A stretch of 64,000 bases of DNA from positions 3,974,501-4,038,500 of the forward strand of contig CP081098.1 in assembly GCA_025141015.1 (NCBI GenBank), read 5' to 3'. Each line of letters begins with the position of its first letter. The stretch's first letter is position 1. The notes below the pieces were generated by a model. That model worked only from the letters and a program-made list of their open reading frames with translations, had not been told where the DNA came from and did no database searches. Positions 17,024 through 25,709 of this stretch are shown piece after piece. This stretch comes from Rhodobacteraceae bacterium M382. Lineage in GTDB: Bacteria; Pseudomonadota; Alphaproteobacteria; Rhodobacterales; Rhodobacteraceae. The position numbers and the translations under genes are program-made.

Positions 17024-19315
17024 TCAGTTACCAAAGATATCTTTCAGGATCTGATCCACAACCCCGCCAATACCCCCATTCTGCCCGCCGCTGCGCGATG
17101 GGCTACGCTTTGGTGTAAACTTGGGTGGCAAAGGTTTGGGAGCTTTCAAGGGCAGTGGAACCGGGGTTAACCCCTCATGAACCCGTGTCATGACCTCATT
17201 CCAGATTTCGGCTGGAAGCCCGCCGCCCGTGACACCGGTCAATGGTGTGTTGTCATCATATCCCATCCAGACGCCGGCCACATATTCCGCGGTGAACCCG
17301 ATGAACCAGGCATCGCGCGCGGCCTGGGTTGTGCCTGTCTTGCCCGCGACCTGCCATCCCGGCAATTGGGCCCGGGCCCCGGTGCCTTCGGAAACGACTT
17401 TTTCCATCATCCACATCAGTTCCTGCGCGGCCTGTGTCTGGATCACGCGTTCGCCGATGCCGCCCTGAGATCCCATCAACGCCGTCTGATCCCCCTGCAA
17501 CCGCAGTTCGATCAGACCATAGGGCGTCACCGAAGACCCGCCGTTCAGAATCCCGGCATAGGCACCGGTCATTTCGATCAGCGTGCTTTCTGATGCCCCC
17601 AGCGCCAAGGCCGGACCCAACGCCAGATCATTATCAATGCCAAATTCGCTGGCCACCCGCCGGACCTTGTCCCGCCCAACCGATTCCGACACTTTGATCG
17701 CCGGAATGTTCAGGGAATCCCGCAGTGCCTGCCACAACGGCACCTCACCCTGGAATTTTTTGGTATAGTTCTTTGGGCAGTATTCGCCGGACCCGGGGAT
17801 GTTCATGCAATAGGGCGCATCCAGAACCAGATCATAAGGCGAATAGCCCAATTCCAATGCCGTCGCATAGACAAAGGGTTTAAACGACGACCCGGTCTGG
17901 CGTTTGGCCTGCGTTGCCCGATTGAACACGCCAGAGACCTGCGCCTTGCGCCCACCGACCATCGCCCGCACAGCTCCATCCGCGCTCATCACCACGATGG
18001 CGGCCTGCGCCTTGGATCCCTCGCGCACCTTTTCCTGAAAGATAAAGGCCAACGCCTCTTCGGCGGATTTTTGCAGCCGTTGGTCCAACGTCGTCCGGAT
18101 GATCACGTCTTCGGTTGTGTTGGTGCCCAGAAAATCGGGCATGACATCCATCACCCAATCCGCAAAATACCCACCGGCCCGTGCCGAGGCCGCCTCGCTC
18201 AACTCTGCCGGATAATCCTGGGCCGCCTTGGCCTGGGCTGCGGTCAGATACTCCTGTTCTTCCATCAGACCGACGATCACATTGGCCCGGTTCTGCGCGC
18301 GGGTCAGGTTGTTGGTCGGGGCATAGCGCGTCGGCGCAACCAGCAGTCCGGCCAACATGGCCGCTTCGGACGGGTTCACCTCGGCTGCGGATTTGCCGAA
18401 ATACCGCTGGCTGGCGGCTTCGAACCCACGGGCCCCAGCCCCCAGAAATGCCCGGTTCATATAAATGGTCAGGATTTCGTCCTTGGTGTATTTCACCTCC
18501 ATCGCCATCGAGAAGATGGCTTCCTTGACCTTGCGCCACAGCGTGCCACGCCGACAGTCCGCTTCATATTCCCGTTCGCTCATCCCGGATTTGGGATTGT
18601 AAGGTTCGCCCAGACACAACAGCTTGGCCGTTTGCTGTGTGATGGTCGATCCACCGTGGCCGGACAAAGGCCCGCGGCCTTCACGCAGGTTGATGCGCAC
18701 GGCGCTGGCCACACCGCGCGGCGAAATGCCAAAGTGGCTGTAGAACCGTTTGTCTTCGGTGGCGACAATCGCGTTTTTCAGATGCGGTGACACGCTTTGT
18801 GTCGTGACCACCCCCCCGAATTGATCACCGCGCCAGGCAAAAACCTGACCGTTGCGATCCAGCATGGTCACCGACCCGCGCGCCCGGCCATCCAACAGGG
18901 CGGTCACATCAGGCAACCCGATATAGATATAGCCGACAGCCATCGCGATCAGCAGGGCAACCACCATGCCCATGCGCCAGACAAATCCCCAGATCAACCC
19001 AAAGATCCAACCAAAGAATCTGGTGATCGCCCCCCGGATCCGGCCGGGTCCCCGCCCCTTGCCGCCGCCCTTGGTCCTGCGTGAGGAGGCCGGTTTGGAA
19101 CTGGTTTTGGCGTTTGCCCGTTTCGGCTTGCTCCCGCCCCAGAATTTCAGCCGCGCCATTATCCCCGTGCGTTTGGTGCGCGAAGACCGCGTGCGCGCCG
19201 CTGGTTTGGGACGCGATTTGGGCTTGGGTTTGGCTTTTGCCTTGGGCTTTGACTGCCCGGATGGGTATCGCCGTTCCGCCACCAGGGGAGGTTTGCGCCG
19301 TGGAGAATCTGTCAT
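17024..19315 (-). CDS. mrcA: Class A penicillin-binding protein (PBP1A family)
   Basis: A 763-aa bifunctional peptidoglycan synthase. The cytoplasmic N-terminus (about 100 residues) is rich in Lys, Pro and Arg (KPKAKAKPKPKSRPKP). One membrane helix follows (MVVALLIAMAVGYIYIGL). The glycosyltransferase (GT51) domain shows EDKRFYSHFGIS and HGGSTITQQTAKLL. The transpeptidase domain shows the SxxK site in TGSSFKPFVY, SLN and the KTG triad in VAGKTGTTQAARDAW. The ATG at 19315 is preferred to a GTG at 19348 without a ribosome binding site. It is divergent from glnK. The gene symbol is by family analogy. Confidence 0.93.
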   Translation of the reverse strand: MTDSPRRKPPLVAERRYPSGQSKPKAKAKPKPKSRPKPAARTRSSRTKRTGIMARLKFWGGSKPKRANAKTSSKPASSRRTKGGGKGRGPGRIRGAITRFFGWIFGLIWGFVWRMGMVVALLIAMAVGYIYIGLPDVTALLDGRARGSVTMLDRNGQVFAWRGDQFGGVVTTQSVSPHLKNAIVATEDKRFYSHFGISPRGVASAVRINLREGRGPLSGHGGSTITQQTAKLLCLGEPYNPKSGMSEREYEADCRRGTLWRKVKEAIFSMAMEVKYTKDEILTIYMNRAFLGAGARGFEAASQRYFGKSAAEVNPSEAAMLAGLLVAPTRYAPTNNLTRAQNRANVIVGLMEEQEYLTAAQAKAAQDYPAELSEAASARAGGYFADWVMDVMPDFLGTNTTEDVIIRTTLDQRLQKSAEEALAFIFQEKVREGSKAQAAIVVMSADGAVRAMVGGRKAQVSGVFNRATQAKRQTGSSFKPFVYATALELGYSPYDLVLDAPYCMNIPGSGEYCPKNYTKKFQGEVPLWQALRDSLNIPAIKVSESVGRDKVRRVASEFGIDNDLALGPALALGASESTLIEMTGAYAGILNGGSSVTPYGLIELRLQGDQTALMGSQGGIGERVIQTQAAQELMWMMEKVVSEGTGARAQLPGWQVAGKTGTTQAARDAWFIGFTAEYVAGVWMGYDDNTPLTGVTGGGLPAEIWNEVMTRVHEGLTPVPLPLKAPKPLPPKFTPKRSPSRSGGQNGGIGGVVDQILKDIFGN

Positions 19316-19448
19316 GCTGGAACGCTGCTCGGTTTTTGTGTTTGCCACACAATACAGTGGTCGGGCCGCTTTGTTGAGGGGCGGTTGCCAGTGTTTTTCC
19401 CTTCTTATTGCGTCCAGTAATTAGGCATACCCGATGATTCCCGCCATT

Positions 19449-19583
19449 TTTGCGCGCAAATGCGGCAAACCCAGATCGGATTTGCACCGGAATTGTTCCC
19501 TTGCTGCACCGCAGCCGTTTTGCTGCAGGTGCGAAAAGAATGGCAAGACGCCTGACTTACTCGGCCAAAACTGGGGACATGAC
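19449..19583 (+). promoter_or_regulatory. Upstream control region of glnK-amtB with candidate NtrC-type sites
   Basis: Visible here are a perfect 12-bp palindrome TTTGCGCGCAAA (19449-19460), TTTGCACCGG near 19491, and an inverted pair GCACCGCAGC (19506-19515) / GCTGCAGGTGC (19522-19532) around CGTTTT. NtrC half-sites resemble TGCACC/GGTGCA, so nitrogen control is plausible, but spacing differs from the consensus. No convincing sigma-54 -24/-12 pair was found. Confidence 0.35.
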
Positions 19584-19922
19584 GTGAAACTCATCATTGC
19601 AACAATCAAACCGTTCAAGCTCGAAGAGGTGCGTCTCGCGCTGACCGATATTGGCATTCGCGGCTTGATGGTGACCGAAATCAAAGGGTTTGGATCACAG
19701 TCCGGACATACCGAAATCTACCGCGGTGCAGAATATGCGGTGAATTTCGTGCCCAAGATCAAGCTGGAGCTGGTCGTCGCCTCGGATCAGGTCGATCAGG
19801 TTCTCGAAGCAATCACCAAAAGCGCCCGTACCGGCAAGATCGGCGATGGCAAGATCTTTGTTCTGGACGTTCTCCAGGCCATGCGGGTGCGCACCGGCGA
19901 AACCGATCAGGACGCGCTGTAA
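19584..19922 (+). CDS. glnK: PII nitrogen regulatory protein (GlnK/GlnB)
   Basis: A 112-aa PII protein, the standard length, starting at a GTG. MKLIIATIKPFKLEEVRLAL is the N-terminus. The T-loop reads GHTEIYRGAEYAVNFVPK with the uridylylated Tyr (Tyr51), and the signature TGKIGDGKIFVLDV lies near the C-terminus. PII trimers bind ATP/ADP and 2-oxoglutarate and report nitrogen status. Location directly before amtB (47-base gap) identifies it as the GlnK-type partner that plugs the ammonium channel under nitrogen sufficiency. Transcription is expected to respond to NtrC. Confidence 0.96.
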   Translation: MKLIIATIKPFKLEEVRLALTDIGIRGLMVTEIKGFGSQSGHTEIYRGAEYAVNFVPKIKLELVVASDQVDQVLEAITKSARTGKIGDGKIFVLDVLQAMRVRTGETDQDAL

Positions 19923-19969
19923 CACTGCCGCACCTGCGCGCCTCAACAGACAATCAAGGATAGACCAAG

Positions 19970-21316
19970 ATGGACAACATGAAACTCATGCCCGCCCTGG
20001 GTGCGGTCGCAACGGTCGCGCTGCTGCCGGGGCTGGCCTTTGCCGAAGAAGCTGGCCCGACGGCTGGCGTAAACCCATCGACCGACACCGTTTTCATTCT
20101 CAATTCGCTGCTGTTTCTGGTCGGCGGCTTTCTGGTGTTCTTCATGGCCGCCGGATTTGCCATGCTCGAAGCCGGGCTGGTGCGGGCCAAGAATGTGACC
20201 ATGCAGCTGACCAAGAACATGGCCCTGTTTTCCCTGGCCGCGATCTTTTATTGGCTGATCGGATACAACCTGATGTACCCACTGGGCAGCTGGTCGGTCG
20301 AAGGCGTTCTGTCGGGTGTATTCGGACCCGGCGTGCTCGAAGCTGTCGGGATCACCGCCGATCAGGCGGATGACTATTCCTATGCCTCGACTGGGTCGGA
20401 CTTTTTCTTTCAGCTGATGTTCTGTGCGGCCACCGCATCGATCGTGTCGGGCACTGTGGCCGAACGGATCAAACTGTGGCCCTTCCTGATCTTTACCATT
20501 GTTCTGACAGCCGTAATCTACCCGCTGCAGGCATCGTGGAAATGGGGCGGAGGTTTTCTGGATCAGGCCGGGTTCCTGGATTTTGCCGGATCAACCGTTG
20601 TGCATTCGGTGGGCGGCTGGGCCGCGCTGACAGGTGCCATCATTCTGGGTCCGCGTCTGGGCAAATACAAAGACGGTCGCACCCATCCGATCCCGGGTTC
20701 AAATCTGGCGCTGGCCACATTGGGTACCTTTATCTTGTGGATGGGCTGGTTCGGGTTCAATGGCGGGTCGCAACTGGCCATGGGCTCCATTGGCGATGTT
20801 GCTGACGTGTCGCGCATCTTCTCGAACACCAATGCTGCCGCTGCCGGCGGGGCTGTTGCCGCGCTGATCCTGACCCAACTGCTGTTCAAGAAGCCGGACC
20901 TGACCATGATCCTGAACGGCGCATTGGCCGGTTTGGTGGCGATCACCGCCGAACCTCTGACTCCCGGTCTGGGCCTTGCCACATTGATCGGTGCCATTGG
21001 CGGTGTAATCGTGGTCTTTACCGTTCCCTTCCTGGACCGTCTGAAGATTGACGATGTTGTCGGTGCCATTCCTGTGCACCTGGTGTGCGGCATCTGGGGA
21101 ACGATCGCCGTTGTCCTGTCCAACCCCGAAGCCAGCGTCATGACCCAGCTTTACGGGATCGCAGTGGTCGGTGCCTTTGTGATCGTGACATCGTCGGCTC
21201 TGTGGTACGTGCTCAAGATTACTCTGGGTATCCGCGTCAGCGAAGAAGAAGAGATCAACGGATTGGACATGGCCGAACTGGGCATGGAAGCGTATCCCGA
21301 GTTCTCGCGCAGCTAA
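19970..21316 (+). CDS. amtB: Ammonium transporter AmtB
   Basis: A 448-aa inner-membrane channel protein. A signal peptide (LLPGLAFAEE) is followed by about 11 transmembrane helices. The conserved pore His pair is visible in STVVHSVGGWAAL and AIPVHLVCGIWGT, and the family signature in GFAMLEAGLVRAKN plus ILWMGWFGFNGGSQ. It conducts NH3/NH4+ as a trimer and is gated by GlnK. The C-terminal cytoplasmic tail (RVSEEEEINGLDMAELGMEA) matches the region that contacts GlnK in other AmtB proteins. Operon: glnK-amtB, closed by a terminator. Confidence 0.96.
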   Translation: MDNMKLMPALGAVATVALLPGLAFAEEAGPTAGVNPSTDTVFILNSLLFLVGGFLVFFMAAGFAMLEAGLVRAKNVTMQLTKNMALFSLAAIFYWLIGYNLMYPLGSWSVEGVLSGVFGPGVLEAVGITADQADDYSYASTGSDFFFQLMFCAATASIVSGTVAERIKLWPFLIFTIVLTAVIYPLQASWKWGGGFLDQAGFLDFAGSTVVHSVGGWAALTGAIILGPRLGKYKDGRTHPIPGSNLALATLGTFILWMGWFGFNGGSQLAMGSIGDVADVSRIFSNTNAAAAGGAVAALILTQLLFKKPDLTMILNGALAGLVAITAEPLTPGLGLATLIGAIGGVIVVFTVPFLDRLKIDDVVGAIPVHLVCGIWGTIAVVLSNPEASVMTQLYGIAVVGAFVIVTSSALWYVLKITLGIRVSEEEEINGLDMAELGMEAYPEFSRS

Positions 21317-21347
21317 GATCTGCCCGGCCCAGGCCGAGCATATTATG

Positions 21348-21376
21348 ACGCCCTTCGCACTGCGGGGGGCGTTTTC
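21348..21376 (+). terminator. Probable terminator of glnK-amtB
   Basis: Stem ACGCCC (21348-21353) / GGGCGT (21367-21372), with an inner CGC/GCG pair, followed by TTTTCC. It lies in the convergent gap before the lysozyme-inhibitor-like gene. Confidence 0.65.
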
Positions 21377-21401
21377 CGTTGGGACAGGCTGATTGCTGCG
21401 A

Positions 21402-22022
21402 TCAATTCATCGCGTCTTGTGTACAGGTCACCTCTTGCCCGTCCGCCTGGATCAATGTTGCGTCATCCCCCTGGACCCAGAACGTCGTGTTTGCATGGGT
21501 ATACTTGCTGCCGGACCCCGCAGGCGTCCCGGTCAGAACGGCACCGCCACCCAGCCAAGTCAAACCGGCGATTGCTTCGGGAGCCGAGATAAAGACAACG
21601 CTCACAGGCACGTCCATGCCCTCACAGACGTAGGGAAACGGACCGGTCGAAGCTCCGTCTTCGCTGCGGGCATCTGCGAATTCCGTTCGGATTTCACCAA
21701 TCCGCAGCACGTACTCTTGCAAAACACAATGCTCGACGCCCAAACTGGACTTCCAACAGTCGTTGCGACCCTTGACCCAACCGCGTTGAAACGCCCGCAG
21801 GTCGTGCACTCTGTCATCCGTCATATTGGGGCCTTTGACGGCCAGGCTGTACACACGCGTCAGCTCCCGGTCCAAAGCGCTGAGAGTTTCAGAAGCACAG
21901 ACGGCATCTTCCGCGGTGCTGTCTGCCTTGGAGCAGTCAAAAGATGGCCCCTGCGCCCAGGCAGGGCCGATGCCAGCCCCAATCCATGCAAGGCTTGCAA
22001 TCAAAGGTATCATCCGCGCCAT
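21402..22022 (-). CDS. Secreted lysozyme-inhibitor-like protein: LprI-type N-terminal plus MliC-type C-terminal domains
   Basis: A 206-aa protein with a signal peptide ending PAWAQ. The first half is a DUF1311/LprI-type domain: FDCSKADSTAEDAVCASETL, ALDRELTRVY, and QRGWVKGRNDCWKS with paired Cys. The second half looks like MliC, the membrane-bound inhibitor of C-type lysozyme: FPYVCEGMDVPVSVVFI, the GAVLTGTPAGSGSKY segment containing the inhibitory Ser-Gly-x-x-Tyr patch, and a C-terminal EVTCTQ. Both halves are known lysozyme-inhibitor families, so the protein probably protects the envelope from host or competitor lysozyme. Start: ATG at 22022 after AAGGACG. No lipobox, so likely soluble periplasmic. 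Confidence 0.8.
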   Translation of the reverse strand: MARMIPLIASLAWIGAGIGPAWAQGPSFDCSKADSTAEDAVCASETLSALDRELTRVYSLAVKGPNMTDDRVHDLRAFQRGWVKGRNDCWKSSLGVEHCVLQEYVLRIGEIRTEFADARSEDGASTGPFPYVCEGMDVPVSVVFISAPEAIAGLTWLGGGAVLTGTPAGSGSKYTHANTTFWVQGDDATLIQADGQEVTCTQDAMN

Positions 22023-22080
22023 TCAAACGTCCTTTCCGAACCAACTCCACTGTCTGAGCGATATAGGTCCAATCCCCAAA

Positions 22081-22110
22081 AAGAAAACGCGCGCCGGTTG
22101 TGGCGCGCGC
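22081..22110 (-). terminator. Rho-independent terminator of the aminotransferase operon
   Basis: On the minus strand CGCGCGCC / GGCGCGCG (22109-22102 and 22095-22088) is followed by a T-rich TTTTCTTTTT. It sits 27 bases past the aminotransferase stop. Confidence 0.8.
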
Positions 22111-22135
22111 TTCTATTCAGCAGTGATGGCTGGCT

Positions 22136-23320
22136 TCAGACGCCGGCATCGACAATCGCCTGGGCCAGGATCGGCACGGTCTTGGCATTCAGACCAGCAA
22201 TATTCAGACGGCTGTCGCCGACCATGTAGATGCCGTTGTCTACCCGCATCTTCTCGACCAGATCCGGCGTGGTCCCAAGCAGCGAGAACATGCCGCGGTG
22301 CTGCGCAATAAAGCTGAAGCGGTCCGATCCGGTCAGGCGCTGCAGCTCATCGGCCAGACCCTGACGCAGTGTCAGCATCCCCAGCCGGGTCTCTTCCAGC
22401 TCGGCTGCCCAATCGGCCCGCAGGGCTTCGTCGTTCAGAATCATCGTCACCAGCCGGGCACCGTGATCCGGCGGGAAGGAATAGTTCTGGCGATTCAGGA
22501 ACGCCAACGTCTGTTGGTTCAATGCCTGACCACCGGCGTCATTGGCCACGGCCATCAACAGACCCGTCCGTTCGCGATAGATGCCAAAGTTCTTCGAGCA
22601 GCTGGCCGCGATCAGCGTTTCGGGACAATTCGCAGCGACCAGACGCACGCCCAGCGCGTCCTCTTCCAGACCGTCGCCAAAGCCCTGATAGGCGATGTCG
22701 ATCATCGGGATCAAACCGCGTTCGTTCAACAGGTTGATCACCTCCTGCCACTGAACCGCGTTCAGATTGGCACCGGTCGGATTGTGACAGCAGCCGTGCA
22801 ACAGGATCACGTCACCCTTTTGCGCGGTCTTCAGATCTTCGATCATACCGTCAAAATTCACACCCCGGGTTTCCCGGTCGAAATACCGATACACGACTGT
22901 TTCGATGTTCAGGTAATTCAGGATCGACACATGGTTGGGCCAGGTCGGGTCGGACACGAACACGCGCGCATCGGGATTGGCCATCTTGATCAGCTCAAAC
23001 GCCTGACGCACAGCACCGGTACCGCCGGGCGTGGCAGCTGCGGCCACATTGCCGCGTTCGACCGCATCGCCCAGAATCAGTTTGATCATCGCATCCGAAT
23101 AGGCCGGGTCACCGGCCAGCCCCACATAGGCCTTGGTCGTTTGCTCTTCCCACAGCTTGTGCTCGGCTGCCTTGATGGCGCGCATCACCGGGGTGACGCC
23201 TTCGGCATTCTTGTAGACACCGACTCCCAGGTCGATCTTGTTCTCACGCGGGTCTTCGCGGAATGCCTGCATCAGCATCAGGATCTTGTCAGCAGGCTGG
23301 GATTTGAGATTTTCGAACAT
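22136..23320 (-). CDS. tyrB: Aromatic amino acid / aspartate aminotransferase (class I PLP)
   Basis: A 394-aa PLP-dependent aminotransferase of subgroup Ialpha. Landmarks are MFENLKSQPADKILMLMQAF, KIDLGVGVYKNAEGVTPVM, ATPGGTGAVRQAFEL, HGCCHNPTGANL, IDIAYQGFGDGLEEDA, and the PLP Lys in ASCSKNFGIYRERTG. It interconverts aromatic or acidic amino acids with 2-oxo acids. The exact specificity (Tyr/Phe or Asp) is uncertain. The ATG at 23320 overlaps the stop of the upstream sulfurtransferase (TGATG). The pairing with a mercaptopyruvate sulfurtransferase fits cysteine breakdown by transamination, which is inference. Confidence 0.9.
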   Translation of the reverse strand: MFENLKSQPADKILMLMQAFREDPRENKIDLGVGVYKNAEGVTPVMRAIKAAEHKLWEEQTTKAYVGLAGDPAYSDAMIKLILGDAVERGNVAAAATPGGTGAVRQAFELIKMANPDARVFVSDPTWPNHVSILNYLNIETVVYRYFDRETRGVNFDGMIEDLKTAQKGDVILLHGCCHNPTGANLNAVQWQEVINLLNERGLIPMIDIAYQGFGDGLEEDALGVRLVAANCPETLIAASCSKNFGIYRERTGLLMAVANDAGGQALNQQTLAFLNRQNYSFPPDHGARLVTMILNDEALRADWAAELEETRLGMLTLRQGLADELQRLTGSDRFSFIAQHRGMFSLLGTTPDLVEKMRVDNGIYMVGDSRLNIAGLNAKTVPILAQAIVDAGV

Positions 23321-24174
23321 CAGTTCTCTCCGGTTGCAACGGGAAGTGTCGGGAAGGCACCCCATTCGGACCAGGACCCGTCATACAACGCATGATCGGT
23401 CTTGCCGATGCGCTCCATGGCGAGGCTGAGAATGGCAGCGGTGACACCCGATCCACAGGTGGTAATCGCGGGTTTGGACAGATCCACGCCAGCGGCATCA
23501 AAGGCCGCGCGGATACCGTCAGCATCCTTCATTGTGCCATCAGCGTTCAACACGTTCTGAAACGGCACATTCCGAGAACCGGGAATATGACCGCCGCGCA
23601 GCCCTTCGCGCGGTTCAGGATCAATCCCGGCAAAACGCCCGGCCGATCGGGCATCAATGATTTCGTGATCGCCCAGCTTGGTTGCGGCCGACACCTGCGT
23701 CACGTCCCGCACCATATGGTTCTGAACCCGGACCGTCATGTGGCGGTCGCGGACGATGGGCGGCATATCCTCGGTCGGATGACCTTCGGCCTGCCACTTT
23801 GGCAACCCACCATCCAGCACCGCGACGTTGGTCTGACCCATCAGGCGGAACAGCCACCACACGCGCGCTGCCGAACGCACCCCAGACCCATCATAAATCA
23901 CCACCTGATGGCCATCTCCGACACCCATCGCGCGCAAACGGGACATGAATTTTTCGACCGGCGGGACCATGTGCGGCAATTCCGACCGATGATCGCTGAT
24001 GTCGTCGATATCGAAAAAACGGGCACCGGGGATATGGGCCGCGTCATACTCGGCTTTGCCGTCTCGCCCCTCCTGGGGCAGATACCATGATCCATCCAGA
24101 AGCCGAAGATCCGGGTCCTTCAGGTGAGCAGCCAGCCAATCTGTGGATACCAATGTTTTCGGATCATCAAACAT
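23320..24174 (-). CDS. sseA: 3-mercaptopyruvate sulfurtransferase
   Basis: A 284-aa protein with two rhodanese domains. The N-terminal one (LVSTDWLAAHLKDPDLRLLD, IPGARFFDIDDISD) is structural, and the C-terminal one carries the catalytic loop TTCGSGVTAAIL. CGSGVT is typical of mercaptopyruvate sulfurtransferases rather than of thiosulfate rhodaneses (CRxGxR). The final YDGSWSEWG motif is also typical. It transfers sulfur from 3-mercaptopyruvate to thiol or cyanide acceptors in the cytosol. It is the first gene of the two-gene unit with the aminotransferase that can make mercaptopyruvate. Confidence 0.93.
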   Translation of the reverse strand: MFDDPKTLVSTDWLAAHLKDPDLRLLDGSWYLPQEGRDGKAEYDAAHIPGARFFDIDDISDHRSELPHMVPPVEKFMSRLRAMGVGDGHQVVIYDGSGVRSAARVWWLFRLMGQTNVAVLDGGLPKWQAEGHPTEDMPPIVRDRHMTVRVQNHMVRDVTQVSAATKLGDHEIIDARSAGRFAGIDPEPREGLRGGHIPGSRNVPFQNVLNADGTMKDADGIRAAFDAAGVDLSKPAITTCGSGVTAAILSLAMERIGKTDHALYDGSWSEWGAFPTLPVATGEN

Positions 24175-24397
24175 GCGAGCGTCCCCTTCCTATGCGCGTT
24201 CACAGGCCTACTACCGGCAGGCCAGAGTCGCAAGGGAAAGGGGCCGAAATCGGGCCAGATCGGGCTGTTCACTCCGATATGAGGATCACTTTCACCCTTG
24301 CCGCCCAGCCCCCTGGCCGCTCGTACCATATGCGGTTCGTGCCAACGCACAGCCGCCCCCAAAGAGATCGCCCAACCAACCGTCGGTCTGCCCGACC

Positions 24398-24874
24398 TTA
24401 ACGCGCGTCCTTGAGCAACCGCTGCTTTTGGCGTCCCCAATCCCGTTTGGCTTCGGTTTCGCGTTTGTCGTGGTTCTTCTTGCCTTTGGCGATGCCGATC
24501 TTGAGTTTCACAAACCCCTTGTGATTGAAGTACATCACCAATGGCACCAGGGTCATCCCCTTGCGCTGGGTCGCATTCCACAGATTCGATAATTCCTTGC
24601 GCGAAACCAACAGCTTACGACGACGACGTTCTTCGTGTTTGAACATCTTGGCCTGCTCGTAAGGCGCGATATAGGAATTCACCAGCCACAGCTCACCGTC
24701 TTCCACCGCAGCATAGCTTTCTGCGATGTTCGAACCACCTTTGCGCAGGGATTTGACTTCCGACCCTTCGAGTATGATCCCACACTCGATATCGTCATCG
24801 ATTGCGTAATCGTAACGTGCGCGGCGGTTCTCCGCGATGACTTTGTAATTCGGATCAGATTTCGTTTGGGCCAT
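24398..24874 (-). CDS. smpB: SsrA-binding protein SmpB
   Basis: A 158-aa tmRNA-binding protein needed for trans-translation rescue of stalled ribosomes. Visible blocks are [92 protein letters not shown] and the basic C-terminal tail [18 protein letters not shown]. The ATG at 24874 (MAQTKSDP) is the conserved start; the open frame extends 14 further codons upstream. Length is the family norm. Confidence 0.97.
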   Translation of the reverse strand: MAQTKSDPNYKVIAENRRARYDYAIDDDIECGIILEGSEVKSLRKGGSNIAESYAAVEDGELWLVNSYIAPYEQAKMFKHEERRRRKLLVSRKELSNLWNATQRKGMTLVPLVMYFNHKGFVKLKIGIAKGKKNHDKRETEAKRDWGRQKQRLLKDAR

Positions 24875-24937
24875 AGGGCGCAGATGTAAGCGCGTTATGG
24901 CCGCCTTGCAAGCCACCCGCTGGGCAATTCCCGACGC

Positions 24938-25501
24938 TCAGACATCGCCTGTGGGGGTCGTTTGCTGGGAATAGTGATGCATGTTCAAAAAAGCCGCCCC
25001 CGACTCGCCCGTGCGATATCCATGCGGCAGATCAGCAGCGAACCTCAGACCCTGCCCCGCCAGCAATGGCACCCATTCCCCGTTCTTCAACACATCGACC
25101 GCCCCCTGAAGCACAAACACCTCTTCTGTCACACCATTGGCGTGGGCGTCCGACTCGTAACTCTGCCCCGGACGCAATGCCACGTGAAAGGTCTCAGCCC
25201 CCAGCTGTGGGTCAAAGGGAAAGACAATCTTGACCTCGATACTGCCCGGAAAGGTCACCGTCTGAAAGACACCTGCGCGGGATCCGTCCACCGGGGTTGC
25301 CGTGCCTATCAATGCACTGAGCGGCAGTTGGAACCCTTTGGCGATCTTCCACAGCGTCGAAATGGTCGGGCTTGATTCGCCGCGCTCGATCTGGCCCAGC
25401 ATGGCCTTGCTGACGCCGGTCTGCTCCGCCGCCTTGGACAGGCTCAGACCTGCCGCCGCGCGAACATCCCGAAGATTGAGCGTTATCTCGTCCGTTTCCA
25501 T
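24938..25501 (-). CDS. XRE-family transcriptional regulator with C-terminal cupin sensor domain
   Basis: A 187-aa protein. The N-terminal helix-turn-helix (NLRDVRAAAGLSLSKAAEQT, GVSKAMLGQIERGESSPTIS, TLWKIAKGFQLPLSALIG) is linked to a cupin_2 domain (LRPGQSYESDAHANGVTEEV, FVLQGAVDVL, GLRFAADLPHGYR). This architecture is common in regulators of amino acid, polyamine or sulfonate metabolism. Start: ATG at 25501 after AGGG; upstream in-frame codons would place the start inside the operator. A perfect 16-bp palindrome and a second copy lie just upstream, suggesting autoregulation and possibly control of the divergent ilvD. Ligand unknown. Confidence 0.9.
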   Translation of the reverse strand: METDEITLNLRDVRAAAGLSLSKAAEQTGVSKAMLGQIERGESSPTISTLWKIAKGFQLPLSALIGTATPVDGSRAGVFQTVTFPGSIEVKIVFPFDPQLGAETFHVALRPGQSYESDAHANGVTEEVFVLQGAVDVLKNGEWVPLLAGQGLRFAADLPHGYRTGESGAAFLNMHHYSQQTTPTGDV

Positions 25502-25524
25502 CCGTGTACCCTGCGAATTATCTT

Positions 25525-25566
25525 GTGCGTTATAACGCACATGATGTAGCGTGCGTTATAACGTCC
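25525..25566. promoter_or_regulatory. Palindromic operator pair upstream of the XRE-cupin regulator
   Basis: GTGCGTTATAACGCAC (25525-25540) is a perfect 16-bp palindrome. A second copy, GTGCGTTATAACGTCC (25551-25566), differs only at the last positions. The 26-base centre-to-centre spacing (about 2.5 helical turns) and the place between the regulator and ilvD make it a strong operator candidate. That the adjacent XRE protein binds it is inference. Confidence 0.75.
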
Positions 25567-25709
25567 GCAACCCTACCGCATGGTCAGACCGAGAGAAACC
25601 CGGATCTTGCGTTTGGACAGGACAGACCTGACAACCAGCAGAAACGGCCCTAATGTCGGCCGCAATCGACTCGACAACAGCCCGTCGCGGCCACAAGGGA
25701 ACCAGCGAA

